Of a stretch of DNA of 64,000 nt, positions 12,331 to 23,497 are shown piece by piece; position 1 is the stretch's first letter; every line of letters starts with the position of its first letter. The stretch lies in contig OZ234495.1 in assembly GCA_965153455.1 (NCBI GenBank), positions 17,976,875 to 18,040,874 on the forward strand. The letters are read 5' to 3'. The DNA comes from Sphagnum compactum (lineage: Eukaryota; Bryophyta; Sphagnopsida; Sphagnales). Position numbers and translations under genes: made by a program. The notes beneath the pieces were generated by a model that was not told where the DNA came from, made no database searches, and worked only from the letters and a program-made list of their open reading frames with translations.

Positions 12331-12400
12331 AGCGTTTGGCTCATTTTAAATTAGGCTAATTAGGCATCTATTTTTAGAACGTCTAATTTTATGAGGCCTG

Positions 12401-12408
12401 GTTTAGGT
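12401..12408. repeat. Right 8-bp target-site duplication of the hAT element
   Basis: GTTTAGGT, identical to 9759-9766; together they bracket the element and show that it arrived by cut-and-paste insertion. Confidence 0.9.
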
Positions 12409-13211
12409 CCTAGGTTTCATGTTTTCTCCTCTTAGGGCTCCCCATGGTGCGTTCTGCATTGTTGGGTGTGATATTTTGTTTGGACTTCGGTCTTTTTTTT
12501 CTCTTGTTCCCTTGCTTGGTGTTTTTGTTTACTTTATTTATTTGGAAGATGAATAGCCAAGAATGCCGAGTCCACAAGCAACCACCAAAAAAAACCTTTT
12601 CAATATCCTGTTAACAACAAAAGCAAACATATCTAAGATGAAAACAAATCTAAGCAAACATATCTAACAACCATGATCTCTTCATCTCCTGCAACTTTGT
12701 CTTTGCACAAAGCAACGTTTGAAACCCTAAAACAATTTTAAAACTGTCATTTTAAGATCTCACTTAAGACCTCATTTGGACTCTGAATTAGGATCTCACT
12801 TAATGAGCGACATGGCCGCCTGTGAAACCAGCGTTATTGTCCGCCCAGCCAGGCTGCCTCCACAAACAAGAAGGTGGTTTCTTTGGGAACCCACGTGGGG
12901 AACAAAGGGCTCTCTGTTCCATTGATGGAGAACAGGATAAGGCGGGCCAAGCCCAGGAAGAGCGAGGAAGACAGCCAGCAGCAGCGGCTCCTTCCACTCC
13001 CGCACAATCTCCTCGTCCCTGAAGGACCTGTTGATCTCGGGAGAGAGGAATTTGTCATGATCCAGCTGCTGCACGAGTGGGTGCTGTAGCATTCACATGA
13101 AAGAGAAGAGAGAGATCTCAAACAGATTCGAAGAAGCTCAAGAGTTGTACAAGTTTTTGGAGTTTTGAAGGAGAACACGAAGGAGGAGGAGGAGGAAGAG
13201 GAGCTAGAGCT
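12409..13211. other. Upstream region of the plastid L3 gene
   Basis: The first 350 bases are AT-rich; 12796-13092 is GC-rich and contains an open frame on the minus strand (98 codons, with FRDEEIVREWKEPLLLAVFL and a hydrophobic stretch) and overlapping open frames on the plus strand. I do not recognise any of them and cannot tell coding from composition. The last 100 bases before the ATG are a GA-rich leader (GGAGGAGGAGGAAGAGGAGC at 13183-13204). No clear TATA box is seen. Confidence 0.4.
12722..12730 (+). promoter_or_regulatory. Telo-box upstream of plastid L3
   Basis: AAACCCTAA at 12722-12730, about 490 bases before the L3 start codon. This motif is common in promoters of plant ribosomal-protein and translation genes. 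The distance is greater than usual, so its relevance is an inference. Confidence 0.35.
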
Positions 13212-14474
13212 ATGGCAGGTTGTGCAGCAGCAACAGCAGCTACAATGTCCGGTCTGGTCACAAGCTTTTCATCACTAAGTGTGAGTAAACCGCAACAAAG
13301 CTCTTCTTGCTGTTCTTCTTCTCTGACTCTGAGGTCTAGCTTCATAGCGAAAGCTACGACCCAGCACCATCAGCAGCTCTCGGAGATTGAAACCCTAGCC
13401 CTAGATATCCGTTCTGTGAGGAAAGGTTCCAGGAATGGGAGCAGAGGGGTGGTGAGGATGGGACCCTTGGAAGCAGGCGTGGGGCTGATGGGTACCAAGA
13501 TGGGGATGATGACTGTGTTCACGGCGGATGGGATTGCAATCCCTTGCACAGTAGTGGGTTTCCATGAAGGAAACATAGTGACGCAAGTGAAGAGTGAGGC
13601 GACGGATGGTTATACGGCAGTGCAGGTCGGGTACAGAAGAGTTAGGGACAGAAAGCTCACCAAGCCAGAGCGCGGCCACTTGGAAAAAGTGGGTGCCATT
13701 CCTATGCGGCATTTGCAAGAATTTAGGGTGTTGAATACAGAGGGATATGAGCCCAACCAGAGGCTGGTGCTGGAGGACATCTTTAAGGATGGAGACCTTA
13801 TCGATGTTGTCGGAAACAGCATTGGCAAGGGTTTTGCAGGTGTGTTTCTGATCTTCTCAGGGATTGAATTTTTCTTTTTGGTGAATTCCTGGAGGGCTTT
13901 CATGCTTCCTTTGTGGAGGATGGAGATGAAAAGGACTTTGCATTTTGAGCTCCATAGGAAACCATGCCTGCCACTTTCTTTTCCATGAGATTGTTACTGT
14001 ATATCAAGTAAAAAAGATTGATTATCTTTGCAAAACCAGCTTGTCAAGTTTGTATAAAAATCTTCAAACAAGAGATAGTTTGTAATCCAGATTGCACCCA
14101 GGGGGTTTTTTTTGGGTGAAGGAATGGCATTGTGGTTGAGGGGAAAACAAATGGACATAGTAATCTGAAATTGTTCTGTGTGTTTTGCAGGTGGTATCAA
14201 GAGATGGAACTTTGCAAGAGGACCAATGAGTCATGGGTCAAAGAGCCACAGACAGCTTGGCTCCATTGGTGCAGGTACAACACCTGGGCGTGTGTATCCT
14301 GGGAAGAAGATGCCTGGTCGACTTGGAGGAGGCCGCACCAAAATCCGCAAGCTTGAGATTGTGAAGGTTGACAAGGAGCTTCGTGCCCTTCTCATCAAAG
14401 GAGCAGTTCCCGGGAAACCTGGCAATTTGTTGCGTATCACACCAGCCAAAATTGTGGGCAAAAACATACCTTGA
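13212..14474 (+). CDS. 50S ribosomal protein L3, plastid precursor
   Basis: Nuclear gene for the plastid large-subunit protein uL3, which binds 23S rRNA near the peptidyl transferase centre and is an early assembly protein. Two exons: 13212-13839 and 14191-14474, with a 351-base GT-AG intron that splits a glycine codon (GFAG / GIKRW). The product is 303 residues. Residues 1 to about 80 are rich in Ser, Thr and Ala with few acidic residues, as in a chloroplast transit peptide. The mature part begins near [20 protein letters not shown] and continues through the L3 core. The strongest family signature spans the splice junction, [16 protein letters not shown] then [14 protein letters not shown], and [10 protein letters not shown] follows. 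The length fits plastid L3 better than cytosolic L3 (about 390). Reading through the intron would end at 13986 and lose the core. Confidence 0.95.
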
Positions 14475-17330
14475 AATTAGGTTTTGAAAGATTCTAGTCT
14501 TCTTCTACCCTTTTTCTTAGGTCCTTGTCACAGGCCTCTTCTTTTTCCTGGCAAAGCTCCTTGGTAGCTTGTATTCACCAAAAATCTAGTAGAGATTTCA
14601 CTCGGTAGTGCTTGTGACACACGATTGAAGAGGAAAAACAGGAGTGAGCAATTTTCTTTAACATGAACTAGATTGCTTCACCATGTTCTTTGACTTAATT
14701 GGTCAGAATTCTCCATCAGTAGGGAAATGTGAATCAGATGTTATACTTGCTCTTCTATGTTGCTGGGTTTAGGGCTCAACTATGCTGTGCTGTCAAACTT
14801 CTGTGCTTCACAAACCAAGGATTTTATGGAGAAGTCTACTCACTTCCAGTTCGTAAAATCTCTATGCTCTGGAAAACCCACTGAATTATGAATATTCTGT
14901 ACCTGATCAATGTGTGGTAGAGCAGGCACCTATGTTTTGTGGCATAGGTCCATTGGCCCTATGGTCCATGAAGTGGCTACATTTTCCAAGCCCTAAAAAT
15001 GGTGCTTGAGCCATGGAACAGCTTGTCAGAGCTTGTCTATCTTTTGTATCCAGAACAGCCAGTGCTGGTTTTTGGAACACCAAGGCACAACCACAATATG
15101 GGAAATGGCAGGCATTCACGGCGAGGCACCTTTCACTGTTTGTCTTTGGCCCAATTGGTACTGGCAAATATGCTCTGTTGAATGCTTTTATCGTTTTCGT
15201 ATTTCAATTTCATTCATTACTGAATGAGAAATTCTCCTCACCAGGAAAGATACTACACCAAATCTTGCATAAATGGTTTTAGTTGAATAGCTTGGCTGCC
15301 AGCCGGCAAATATTGTTCACTGGGAATTATTTACCATGCTGAGCTAGAATTTTGAGTTGCTGTTGCAGGTCATTGAACATGTGTGGTATGTGGATTATGT
15401 GATGCAGCACCCACCACTGCACCATCTATTGGTACCTGTTATGACTCAGTTGTGGATGAACCACAACTGCATTACTAAGTTTCCACCTTGGTAACCTATT
15501 TTGTAAACCTTCCTGCTCCCCACACACTACCTTTGTTAACTACCTATTTATGTGGCTACTTATAGTCAGGTAGATGGAATTTATCAATTCTAGCTTAGGT
15601 AGAGGCATATGGATGAAATCTCCATATCCTTATTGTTTGGTCCGATCTGGAATGAAGAAAAGGTAAATTCTGTTTCCAAGTGCACAGAAATTTTTGGAAT
15701 GGGAATTTCAGTACAAATTTTTGTCTGAAAATTGCAAATTTTGTCGAAGTCTGCTGTGCCCTTTGTGCAAGTCTGTTTTGTGAAAGATATTACACCATTT
15801 CTAGTTTTCTACAGCACACACTCAACACAGCTGCAACTTCAGGGAGTTTGCAAATGACTTCATCCCAAAATCTGGCTGCACATGGAGATACTGCCAAAGC
15901 AAGAATTCCAGGATTTTTGCATCTGTTGTCATACATGTACCTTTACAGGCTTTGAACTGGATAGCAACATATCAACAGTGTAATTTGCACATCTTTGCAA
16001 TTTTTGAGTTTGAAAGAAACATAGCAACAATGATGTGCCATCTTTAGCAGGTTTTGAGATGGATATAGCAACCGAGCAACATCTCTAATGTGACCAATTT
16101 TTTTTCCTGTTCCTCCATTCTCCTGCAACAGTTTGGTGGAGTCCTGAACACCTTTGGTCCAAGAAAAGAAATTGAATGAATATAGTTTCATGCAGAACTA
16201 TTACCTGTGCAATAACCAGCTGGTGGACAGGGTTGTGGGCTAGTCCACTTGCAGACTGTTATTTGTTCTGTAGATGCCCAAGTAGTCACAAAAAACAAAC
16301 TGTAACCAAAAAAACAAGGGTGTGTACATAACTTTGGTGCCAAACCACAAATTCTCACACATCACATGGACTGTTGCCTCTCACAAGCCAAGAGAAGAGC
16401 GGAGCATAAGACTCCTGTCACATGCATAGCTCCACCGGATCACTTGAATGTTATACAACACAAGGACATCCATAAAGCCAGAATTTAGGACTTGCACACA
16501 GTAATAAGAGAAATTGATGAATAAGAGGAAGCCCAACCCTAAGCAAAAGAGAAAACACCAACAAAAACAAAAAGTTGTGGTTTTGAATAACCAGTGATGC
16601 ATTCAGGGAACTTCAACAGCAACATGTATGGGTATTGACCATCTCCCATAGTATACACTGACTTCATCAGTTCCCAGTAATGCATGAAGCTTAAGGTGAA
16701 TTATCCGGAGTTTCTGTCGAAAGACCTGGTGTAATGGGAAAACATAACCACAATTCTGGCTAGTTCTTCAAGCCCTAGAAGAGAAAGAGAAAACCAACTG
16801 CTAAGAAAGCTCTTGAACATTGACATAAATTGTGTAGTGGATCAAGTGATGGTGGGTGGATGACCTTACAAGCGTACTGCGGAGATCATGATTTCATGGA
16901 CCCTGGGCGATGCCATGCCACAGAGGTCCATACTTTCCAAGCTGGTGTTGAAGACCATAATCTATGCTGCTGCTGCCGCAACTGGCAAGTAGGAATTATG
17001 CCAGTCCAAATTTTCCACAACAGAGTAAAGTAAGAAATAGAGGGGACGGACCTAGTAGTAGTTACTACTTCTGCTGCTCTCCTCTCGCGGCTGCATCAAG
17101 CCCCAAAAACACAACCAAAACTGCGAAGAGAGAAAAAACACAAACGGCAAGGAAGAAAAAAGCCCAGAAACTCTCGTGAATCCGGACCCTGAGAACCAAC
17201 GGGTCAGACCCACGGAGCCCCCCGGGGAAACAGTGGAGATTGACCTTCTACTGACGCGGGCAACTACAGACCGTTAGATATGAGATTACCACTCAGGCTG
17301 ATCTAATCTTATCCAACGGTCCGATGACTC
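14475..17330. other. 3' region of L3 and intergenic DNA, no gene seen
   Basis: Moderately AT-rich DNA with scattered short open frames on both strands (for example 15013-15282, 15680-15955, 16381-16602), none with a recognisable domain or splice structure. The segment directly after the L3 stop probably holds its 3' UTR. From about 17170 the composition turns GC-rich and leads into the promoter of the LEA gene. Confidence 0.5.
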
Positions 17331-17385
17331 CACGCGTCGGATAAGAGAACACTCGGACTAGCAAAGCACGACCCCCGTGGTTTGC

Positions 17386-17393
17386 TACGTGTC
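17386..17393 (+). promoter_or_regulatory. ABRE-like element, distal LEA promoter
   Basis: TACGTGTC, an ACGT-core motif of the type bound by ABA-response bZIP factors, about 540 bases upstream of the proposed TATA box of the LEA gene. A DRE-like core ACCGAC lies at 17670-17675 in the same GC-rich tract. Function is inferred from motif identity only. Confidence 0.35.
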
Positions 17394-17900
17394 AGTCTGG
17401 GACGAGAGGCCATGACACTTGTCAATCCTAGCTTCAGAAAAGCAGCCAGGTGTCGAATCACTTTTGAGCCCTTTGTCGATACTTCCCAAGCGGCGACGCA
17501 TGCAGAGGATCTAAGCCTAGGAAACGTAAGCTGAAAATGGATGAAACTTTCTGTAAATGAATGAAAGGAAGCAGATGACAATCGAGGTCCCGGCGTCAAA
17601 ATCGAGGACCCAGGCATCGGAATCGAGGAACGGTCGTTAGCCCGCGATTAGATCCGAGGGCCCGCCTTCACCGACCGAGGGGTAGATTCCAACGTTCTAA
17701 CCCCCGGCAGGCAAATCATCTCTTTACAATTTTTTTTCTATTCACACTTGTCCACATTCTGTCGGATGGAAAAAGTTTCTCATCCACACGCCGCCGTAGC
17801 CTGTCGTAGGTACAACGGGGGGGCGCGGGGGGAAAGAATTACGTTACACGCAGATGCTACATCTTTACAGGGTAGGGTAAAAAGTAAAAACTACTAGGGA

Positions 17901-17908
17901 CACGTGGC
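17901..17908 (+). promoter_or_regulatory. ABRE/G-box proximal to LEA TATA box
   Basis: CACGTGGC directly upstream of the TATA box (15 bases away). This is the classic ABA-response element (G-box with ABRE extension) and fits the desiccation/ABA role of the downstream LEA gene. Confidence 0.7.
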
Positions 17909-17922
17909 TGTGGGAAGATGGG

Positions 17923-17929
17923 TATATTA
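17923..17929 (+). promoter_or_regulatory. TATA box of the LEA gene
   Basis: TATATTA in a GC-richer setting, 196 bases before the start codon at 18119. A start of transcription around 17955 would give a leader of about 165 bases. Confidence 0.6.
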
Positions 17930-18118
17930 ACCCGCACCCTCTGTACCGAAACTCATCTGTTTTCTTACCAACCTTTACTTCTATCACGCTCGCGTTACCT
18001 TTGTTACCTGATTTGCGTGTGTTTTCTTTTACGTAGTCCATTTGCTGTCGTCTCTCGCTCGCTTCTCGAGAGAAGGGGAGTGCTTGTTCCTTGTGTGTAG
18101 CGAACCAACAACGTCAAG

Positions 18119-18984
18119 ATGTCGAGCGACACCGTCGGACAGAAGGCTGAGGATGCCAAGGTGACCGGAGCACAGAAGGCCGGCGAGGCAAAGCAGGCCA
18201 CCAAGGTACATAGTACATACAATACATATATTCTTATTGAATTCTGAACTCATATACCCGCTTCCTTGTTTGCTTTGGTTGGATGGTCATTAATTTAGTT
18301 TTTCAAAGTTCTATTTGGTTTCGTTTAGGGTATTGCAGCAGTTGTTTGTAGGGTTATTTTTGGTACTTCTTGCATGTCGATGTTTAGCAAACGGAGTGAA
18401 AGACGTTGAGCAAGTGAGGAACTGTAATATTTTTCGTCATGAAAGTCATCTTCGTTTGACTATCCTAGGTTGGCGGGAGGGAATATAATTAGTTATTTCG
18501 AGCTGTTTTGGGTTTTCTCGCTATCTTGAAATGTGTTTCTGAGAGATCTTTGACGTCTTGGGATGGGGATTTGCTTATGATTACAGGATACTGCTGGAAC
18601 CGTCCAGGACAAAGCTCAAGGTGTTGCTGGAGCTACCCAGGAGAAGACTAATCAAGCCGGAGGCTTTGCAGGTGAGAAGTGGGATCAGACAAAACAGGCG
18701 GCTTCCGATACTACTCAAGCTGCACAGGACAAAGCGCAGGATGCGAAGAAAGCTACCGGCGGCTTCTTGCAGCAGGTATTAGCATACGGATATCTACACT
18801 ATATTTTGTTTATCAATTTCTCAATGTCATTTGTACATGCTTGAACTTAATATTAGGAAGAAAAACAAAATTCTGTTTAAATTGGTGTATTACAGTTTCT
18901 TAACGTGGTGGTGGGTTACAGACGGGTGATGCTGTCAGCGGTGCCTTCCAGAATGTAAAGGATGCAGTTACTCCCAACAAGTGA
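18119..18984 (+). CDS. Small LEA protein (LEA_4-like)
   Basis: Late-embryogenesis-abundant type protein of 112 residues, expected to be disordered in water and to protect proteins or membranes during drying. Three exons joined in phase 0: 18119-18205, 18587-18775 and 18922-18984, with introns of 381 and 146 bases (GT-AG). The protein is Ala/Lys/Gln/Asp/Thr-rich with no Cys and one Trp. It shows amphipathic repeats of the LEA_4 kind: GQKAEDAKVTGAQKAGEAKQ, then TVQDKAQGVAGATQEKTNQA, then TTQAAQDKAQDAKKA. There is no signal peptide, so it is probably cytosolic or nuclear. The promoter carries an ABRE and a TATA box. A possible poly(A) signal AATAAA lies at 19220-19225. The three exons keep one frame with good splice sites and end in a stop, which supports the model. 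Confidence 0.88.
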
Positions 18985-20247
18985 TGAATATGCGCAGTTT
19001 AGATTTGGCCCATACAGACGCATTTTTCATGTACTCAAGCAGGGCTGCTGGTTGTGATTTTGCAAACATGTTTTAAAAGAAGGAAAAAATTATGTGTATG
19101 GAGGCGGAAGGGTGTATGTTTTCTTGAATCTTTATGTGATTTAAAATCTTCGTTTGTTGTGCAGTGCATCAGAGAATATTTTGAAATTTTGATGAAAATG
19201 AAATTTGTGCACAAGTAATAATAAAGAAAAGCCTCAGATGTGAGGTGATAATATTATGTATTAATTTCTTTGTATATGTATATTTCTTGTAAGAGTATTT
19301 GGCAGTATTGTATGTATAGAATTTGTGTATTGTTTGGTTCGGGTCTTTACTTAGAGGGTGGAAGATTATTGGAGTGTGGACCGTATTTCATGGAAGTAAT
19401 TGGCACTCTTGTGTGTATAAGAATCTTTATATACTTAAAATCATTATACTTCCCTACAAAATTTTAACACCGTGAATACTCAAATGAGGGAAATATGGAT
19501 TAGTTCTGGTCTTTAAATGCGACTTTAGATAGGTAAATGCTAATATGCATTATCCCATGTTATATATACGATTTATCCACTAGTCCTTTCTGGAAAATTT
19601 GTAAACTGAATACTAACAGGAATTATGGAATGTCGACTTTTGGAACTAGTGATAAATTTGATAAATTAGTGGTTTTTGTTTAAAGTGGAAGAAAAACATT
19701 GTCATAATGTAAAAATTACACCTTTCAGATGGAAATGCAATTTGAGAGTAATTCACGAGTAAAATAATAATGAAGGTAAATAAAATTGAACTCGCTTCTT
19801 TGGAATGGGTTTTTTTAAGTAAGAAGTTATATCTCTCAAATGTGCAAAACAAATTGTCTATATCTCTCAAATGTGCAAAACAAATTGTCTACAACTTCAA
19901 TTTTATGTGCAAAACAATGAAATTTTATTTCCTTGGGTTAATTTCCTTAGAAGTGGCATAACAATTTTAAGCAGCAAATTGGTGGGTCTCATTACAAATG
20001 AGGTGAAGAGAGAGAAAAAAAATACTTGATAATTTCTTCTTAATCCCTTTATTTATTTTACTCTTTATGTATTAAAATATTGGGGTTTTTTGTTTCGACT
20101 TGTTTTCAACTTATGATTGGAAACTTCAGCCAATTCCTTTTGTCCTAACCATTTTGAGATTCTCATAATTGGTCAACAAATGAAATCTATTACAAAATAA
20201 CTTCAGAAAATTCATCCAATGGTGAAATAATTATTCTTGTCTCAAAA
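18985..20247. other. Intergenic AT-rich DNA after LEA
   Basis: Contains the LEA 3' UTR at its start, then AT-rich sequence without genes apart from the 31-bp duplication at 19830-19891 listed separately. Open frames 19270-19467 and 19770-19961 show no domain. Confidence 0.5.
19830..19891. repeat. Perfect 31-bp tandem duplication
   Basis: TATCTCTCAAATGTGCAAAA and the following 11 bases occur at 19830-19860 and again at 19861-19891 without a difference, so this is a recent local duplication. A third partial copy (ATGTGCAAAACAA) follows at about 19904. Confidence 0.9.
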
Positions 20248-20326
20248 ACAAAAGCGGTGAAATTGATAGACACGCTACTCTTAGGAAGTAGTGCTAACAC
20301 ATCTCGGTTCAAATCTAAGTGGGAAA
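20248..20326 (+). pseudogene. Decayed plastid trnL-UAG copy (nuclear plastid insert)
   Basis: The string GGTGAAATTGATAGACACGC at 20256-20275, the anticodon-arm region CTACTCTTAGGAAGTAG at 20275-20291 (anticodon TAG) and the T-arm region ATCTCGGTTCAAATCTAAGTG match, from memory, the plastid tRNA-Leu(UAG) gene with a handful of changes. The acceptor stem is lost: the 5' side reads AACAAAAG where the plastid gene starts with a GC-rich stem, and the 3' side reads GGAAAA. It is therefore not a working tRNA but a nuclear copy of plastid DNA (NUPT). I could not follow neighbouring plastid genes (rpl32, ccsA) on either side, so the insert is short or badly decayed. Confidence 0.75.
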
Positions 20327-20329
20327 AAC

Positions 20330-22085
20330 ATCCAATGCATTATTTGATAGTAACATTTAACATACAACTATTGAGAATTCATTACATCCTTAGAAAGCAA
20401 ATTCAATGGTAAAACACTGGAAAAATGAATAATTAGGTAAAACATAAGGAAATAAATTCAATGTTAAATTGAAATAAAGCTAATAAGCAACTATGTACAT
20501 TTTTTGTTGAAGTTTTAAAACCACTGCCATTTTAACTATTGTGAGTTATTTTTGTTTTTGCAAAGTGAAAAAACTTTCTATTTGTTAGGGAAAATGGTTG
20601 GGTGAATATAATAAATATCAATTGCTTTCAATTCAAAGTCTTTTGTGATTTCTCAATTGAGCTCATGTGCAAATAATGGATGACTTTACATACACAACTT
20701 GAAATGTATTGTCTTCAAATACAATTCAATTATGCTTGCTATCACGAATATATTTATTGAAAAAATAAACTTTAACAAACCACAAATCTGACAAAACAAA
20801 TACCTTTTCATTCCTCTTCATTTGGGAAATGATTAATCAAATGTTTATTGAGAATAAGCATTCAAAAGGACAAGATGAAACCTAAATAAACTTTGATAAA
20901 TCTTTGTACAAAATAATGTACCAATCTTTAAAGTTTATATTTAATTCATGATTGAGCCTTTGCATCTCACCACAGAAAATCTGAAACTTACATCATTGTG
21001 CTTATTTCAAAAACAAATGAAGAAAATATTTTGTACTGCATACATCCACCTTTTGAATCTATCAATTTGTTTTAATACAGCCAGTTGATAAACTTTATTC
21101 ACAAATTTCACTCAGAATTCTCTATGAATAGTTTAACATATGTATTTTACATCTTAAATTTTAACAACAAAATTCTCAAAAGATTTTATGGAAGTATGGA
21201 ATGGTACAAAAAAACTATGGCATATTGTGTTATATTAAATTAATCCTAGACATTCAGAACAATCTTGCAAATTTTTAGAAAGAAGGTACAAGTAGTCGAA
21301 ACCAAAGCAAAACAAAATATAACTAAGATTTCAACTTGTTTGAGAAAGCATGGAATCATTTTATCTTTGAAATTTCTGCAATTATTTTACAATTACATTA
21401 CAAATGTTAGAAGTTTTATGTGAATGATTTTTATGTGTACTTTCATCCAAGAACAGGTAATAAATCCCAATACTTGAATTATAAACTAAAAATTAACTAC
21501 AAATAATTTGACATAGTTGTATTAGGAATATATTAAAGGTATATTAGGGGTACATTTTTTAAGATGTAGTGAAAACATTATATAAGGGGTATAAATTAAG
21601 ATTATTACTATTATATTTTAATCAAATTTTAATCAAGGTCTCACTAAGTTTCAATTTTGCCAAATTTTAATCATTTTTTTTAGTTTCGTCAAAATCTAAC
21701 CAAAATTTATCCAAACTTTAGCTTAACCAATGTTCAACCAAGGTCCCATATGGCATATTTGGTTCCAAATGACACATAGTTACATTTAGTTACAAAATTG
21801 ATGGTTGCAAAATACAGGATTTTTACTAGTGCATTATTCCATGCAAGGGATTGAAACATTGTGAAAAAAAAGATTGTGTGTGATGTGTGGAAAGAAATTG
21901 AATTGGTACTATCCAACATGGGATGATATTATGGTTTGTTTTGTGAAATTATATAACACATGCAACTTATACATAGATTATACATTAATTTGAAGGAAGG
22001 GGACCATCTCATGATTATTAGTTGGTTTCTTATGTTCAACTCCTAAGGTTGGTGTAATCATGTAATTAATCATGTACTATGTTTA
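20330..22085. other. AT-rich intergenic DNA, no gene seen
   Basis: No open frame with a domain. Around 21590-21750 the text is built of similar phrases (AAATTTTAATCA, CAAAATCTAACCAAAATTTA), a decayed low-complexity repeat. Confidence 0.5.
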
Positions 22086-22690
22086 TGAAAATTTGCAAGG
22101 TAAGTAGAATGCATCATATAAGGTGTGGGGTTTCTAACGGCATTACAAGTTATGCTTTTGCATTACTAACATATGCAACATATTTCCAACACAAGCGCAT
22201 GAATGCATCAGGTTTTGGGTGAAGCTTACAAGAGCACATTCATGTAAAATAATACTCAAAGCACACTAACTTAAACTTTTGTAAAATTACTTGTTAAATC
22301 ATATCTCTAATACAAAGTCAGAAATGCATAAGGTTTTATGTGAAGTTTTTAAGGGTATTCATGCATACTAATAATAATAAATAATACTCATCCCACTAGC
22401 TTAACCTTTTGCATTACTTGTAAAATCAACATATCTCTCTAATAGAAGGTCATGAATAGGTGAAACTTGCAAGTGGAGAGATGAAGCACTCATCACTCAA
22501 CTTATGCTATCAACATTACATATAAGATCAAAAGAAAATATCTTTAACACATGGTCAAGATTAAGGCATAACGTAAATTTGGGTGAAGCTTGCAATGGAT
22601 AAATGATAATCAAAATATAGTATCTCTAACACCAAGATCATGATTAAGGCAGGAGGTCAATTTGGGAGAAGCTTGCAAGGGATTTATGGA
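22085..22690. repeat. Diverged tandem array of about 120-bp units
   Basis: The phrase GGTGAAGCTTGCAAGG and variants recur near 22090, 22222, 22343, 22463, 22589 and 22670, usually preceded by ATGCATNAGGTTTTGGG-like text and followed by ATCATATCTCTAATACAAAG-like text. Steps are roughly 120-130 bases, with a shorter last step. Copies are strongly diverged. Confidence 0.6.
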
Positions 22691-23285
22691 CGAATAGTAC
22701 TTGCTACACTGCTTAGCCATCTGCATAATTAATTAGACCATATCTTTTTAAACAAACATCATGAGGTTTTTACTATCACAATCTGTTTGGTGAGAAAAAA
22801 ATTAAGTCCACAGTTCCTTCCATCTGGAGTGCTAATTGCTTCATGCAGGAGCTGCCATTTGGCTATGGTATTTGGCATTGGCAATGAGTCTGTAAAATTT
22901 GTGAGCAAGATAAATACCTAAAGAAAATGTAGATGCAAAAAAGGAGCAGAAATTGTTTCAATTTTTTATGATCTTTCAAAAAACGCTCTGGTAAACAACA
23001 ATAAAAACTTACCACCACCAATGCTTGTACCTCTTCTCCATTTGTTTGTTATGTTTTTGCTTTTCAAATATGCATTCTTAGTTCTTTGCAAAGCTGGGAG
23101 AGAAGTTGCCTGAGAATGTAGCTTAGAAAAACAATTGCAAAGCACAAGTTTTCAAGGAAAAATCCCATAGAAACACACACTAGGAAAGAATTCTACAGAC
23201 CCTAATCTTTCATCCAACTGTTAATTTGAGCTAGAACCTAAACTGTGGATTCGTAACTGCCATCAAGGGAAGAGAAAAAGTCTAA

Positions 23286-23313
23286 GAGAAGAAGAAGAAG
23301 AAGAAGAAGAAGA
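23286..23313. repeat. (GAA)n microsatellite in clathrin light chain 5' region
   Basis: Run of about nine GAA units some 185 bases upstream of the clathrin light chain start codon, likely in its leader or core promoter. Confidence 0.9.
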
Positions 23314-23497
23314 GAAAGTGGGTTAGTAACGGTCAAAGCTTTTCCCCTTCCCGGATTCTGCTCCTCAATTGACAAAAGCTATTTACTGCCAAGGGTGTTT
23401 AGCAACAAAAACAAACTGAGCTTTGTCAAAAGGAGAAGGGAAGTAGCAGCAGCAGTAGCAACAGCACTAGTAGATGAAGAAAACTTGAAGAAGAAGT

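Larger units (their letters stand above)
9767..12400 (-). mobile_element. Complete hAT-superfamily transposon, GC-rich
   Basis: The element starts CAGGCCTCATAAAATTAG and ends with the inverse; the terminal inverted repeats are 21 bp at 9767-9787 and 12380-12400, matching at 20 of 21 positions. It is flanked by a perfect 8-bp direct repeat GTTTAGGT at 9759-9766 and 12401-12408, the hallmark target duplication of hAT elements. Subterminal copies of AATTAGGC/GCCTAATT cluster just inside both ends, as expected for transposase-binding sites. One transposase gene fills the minus strand. The coding part is clearly GC-rich while both flanks are AT-rich, so base composition changes sharply inside the element boundaries. 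Both ends and the target duplication are intact, so the insertion is probably not ancient, although the gene is broken. Confidence 0.93.

Noticed and set aside
13840-13988. Single-exon L3 protein of 258 residues ending at 13986
   Set aside because: The end after GFAG shows a typical intron start (GTGTGT), hydrophobic unrelated text follows, and the missing L3 core is found in frame after a 3' splice site at 14190.
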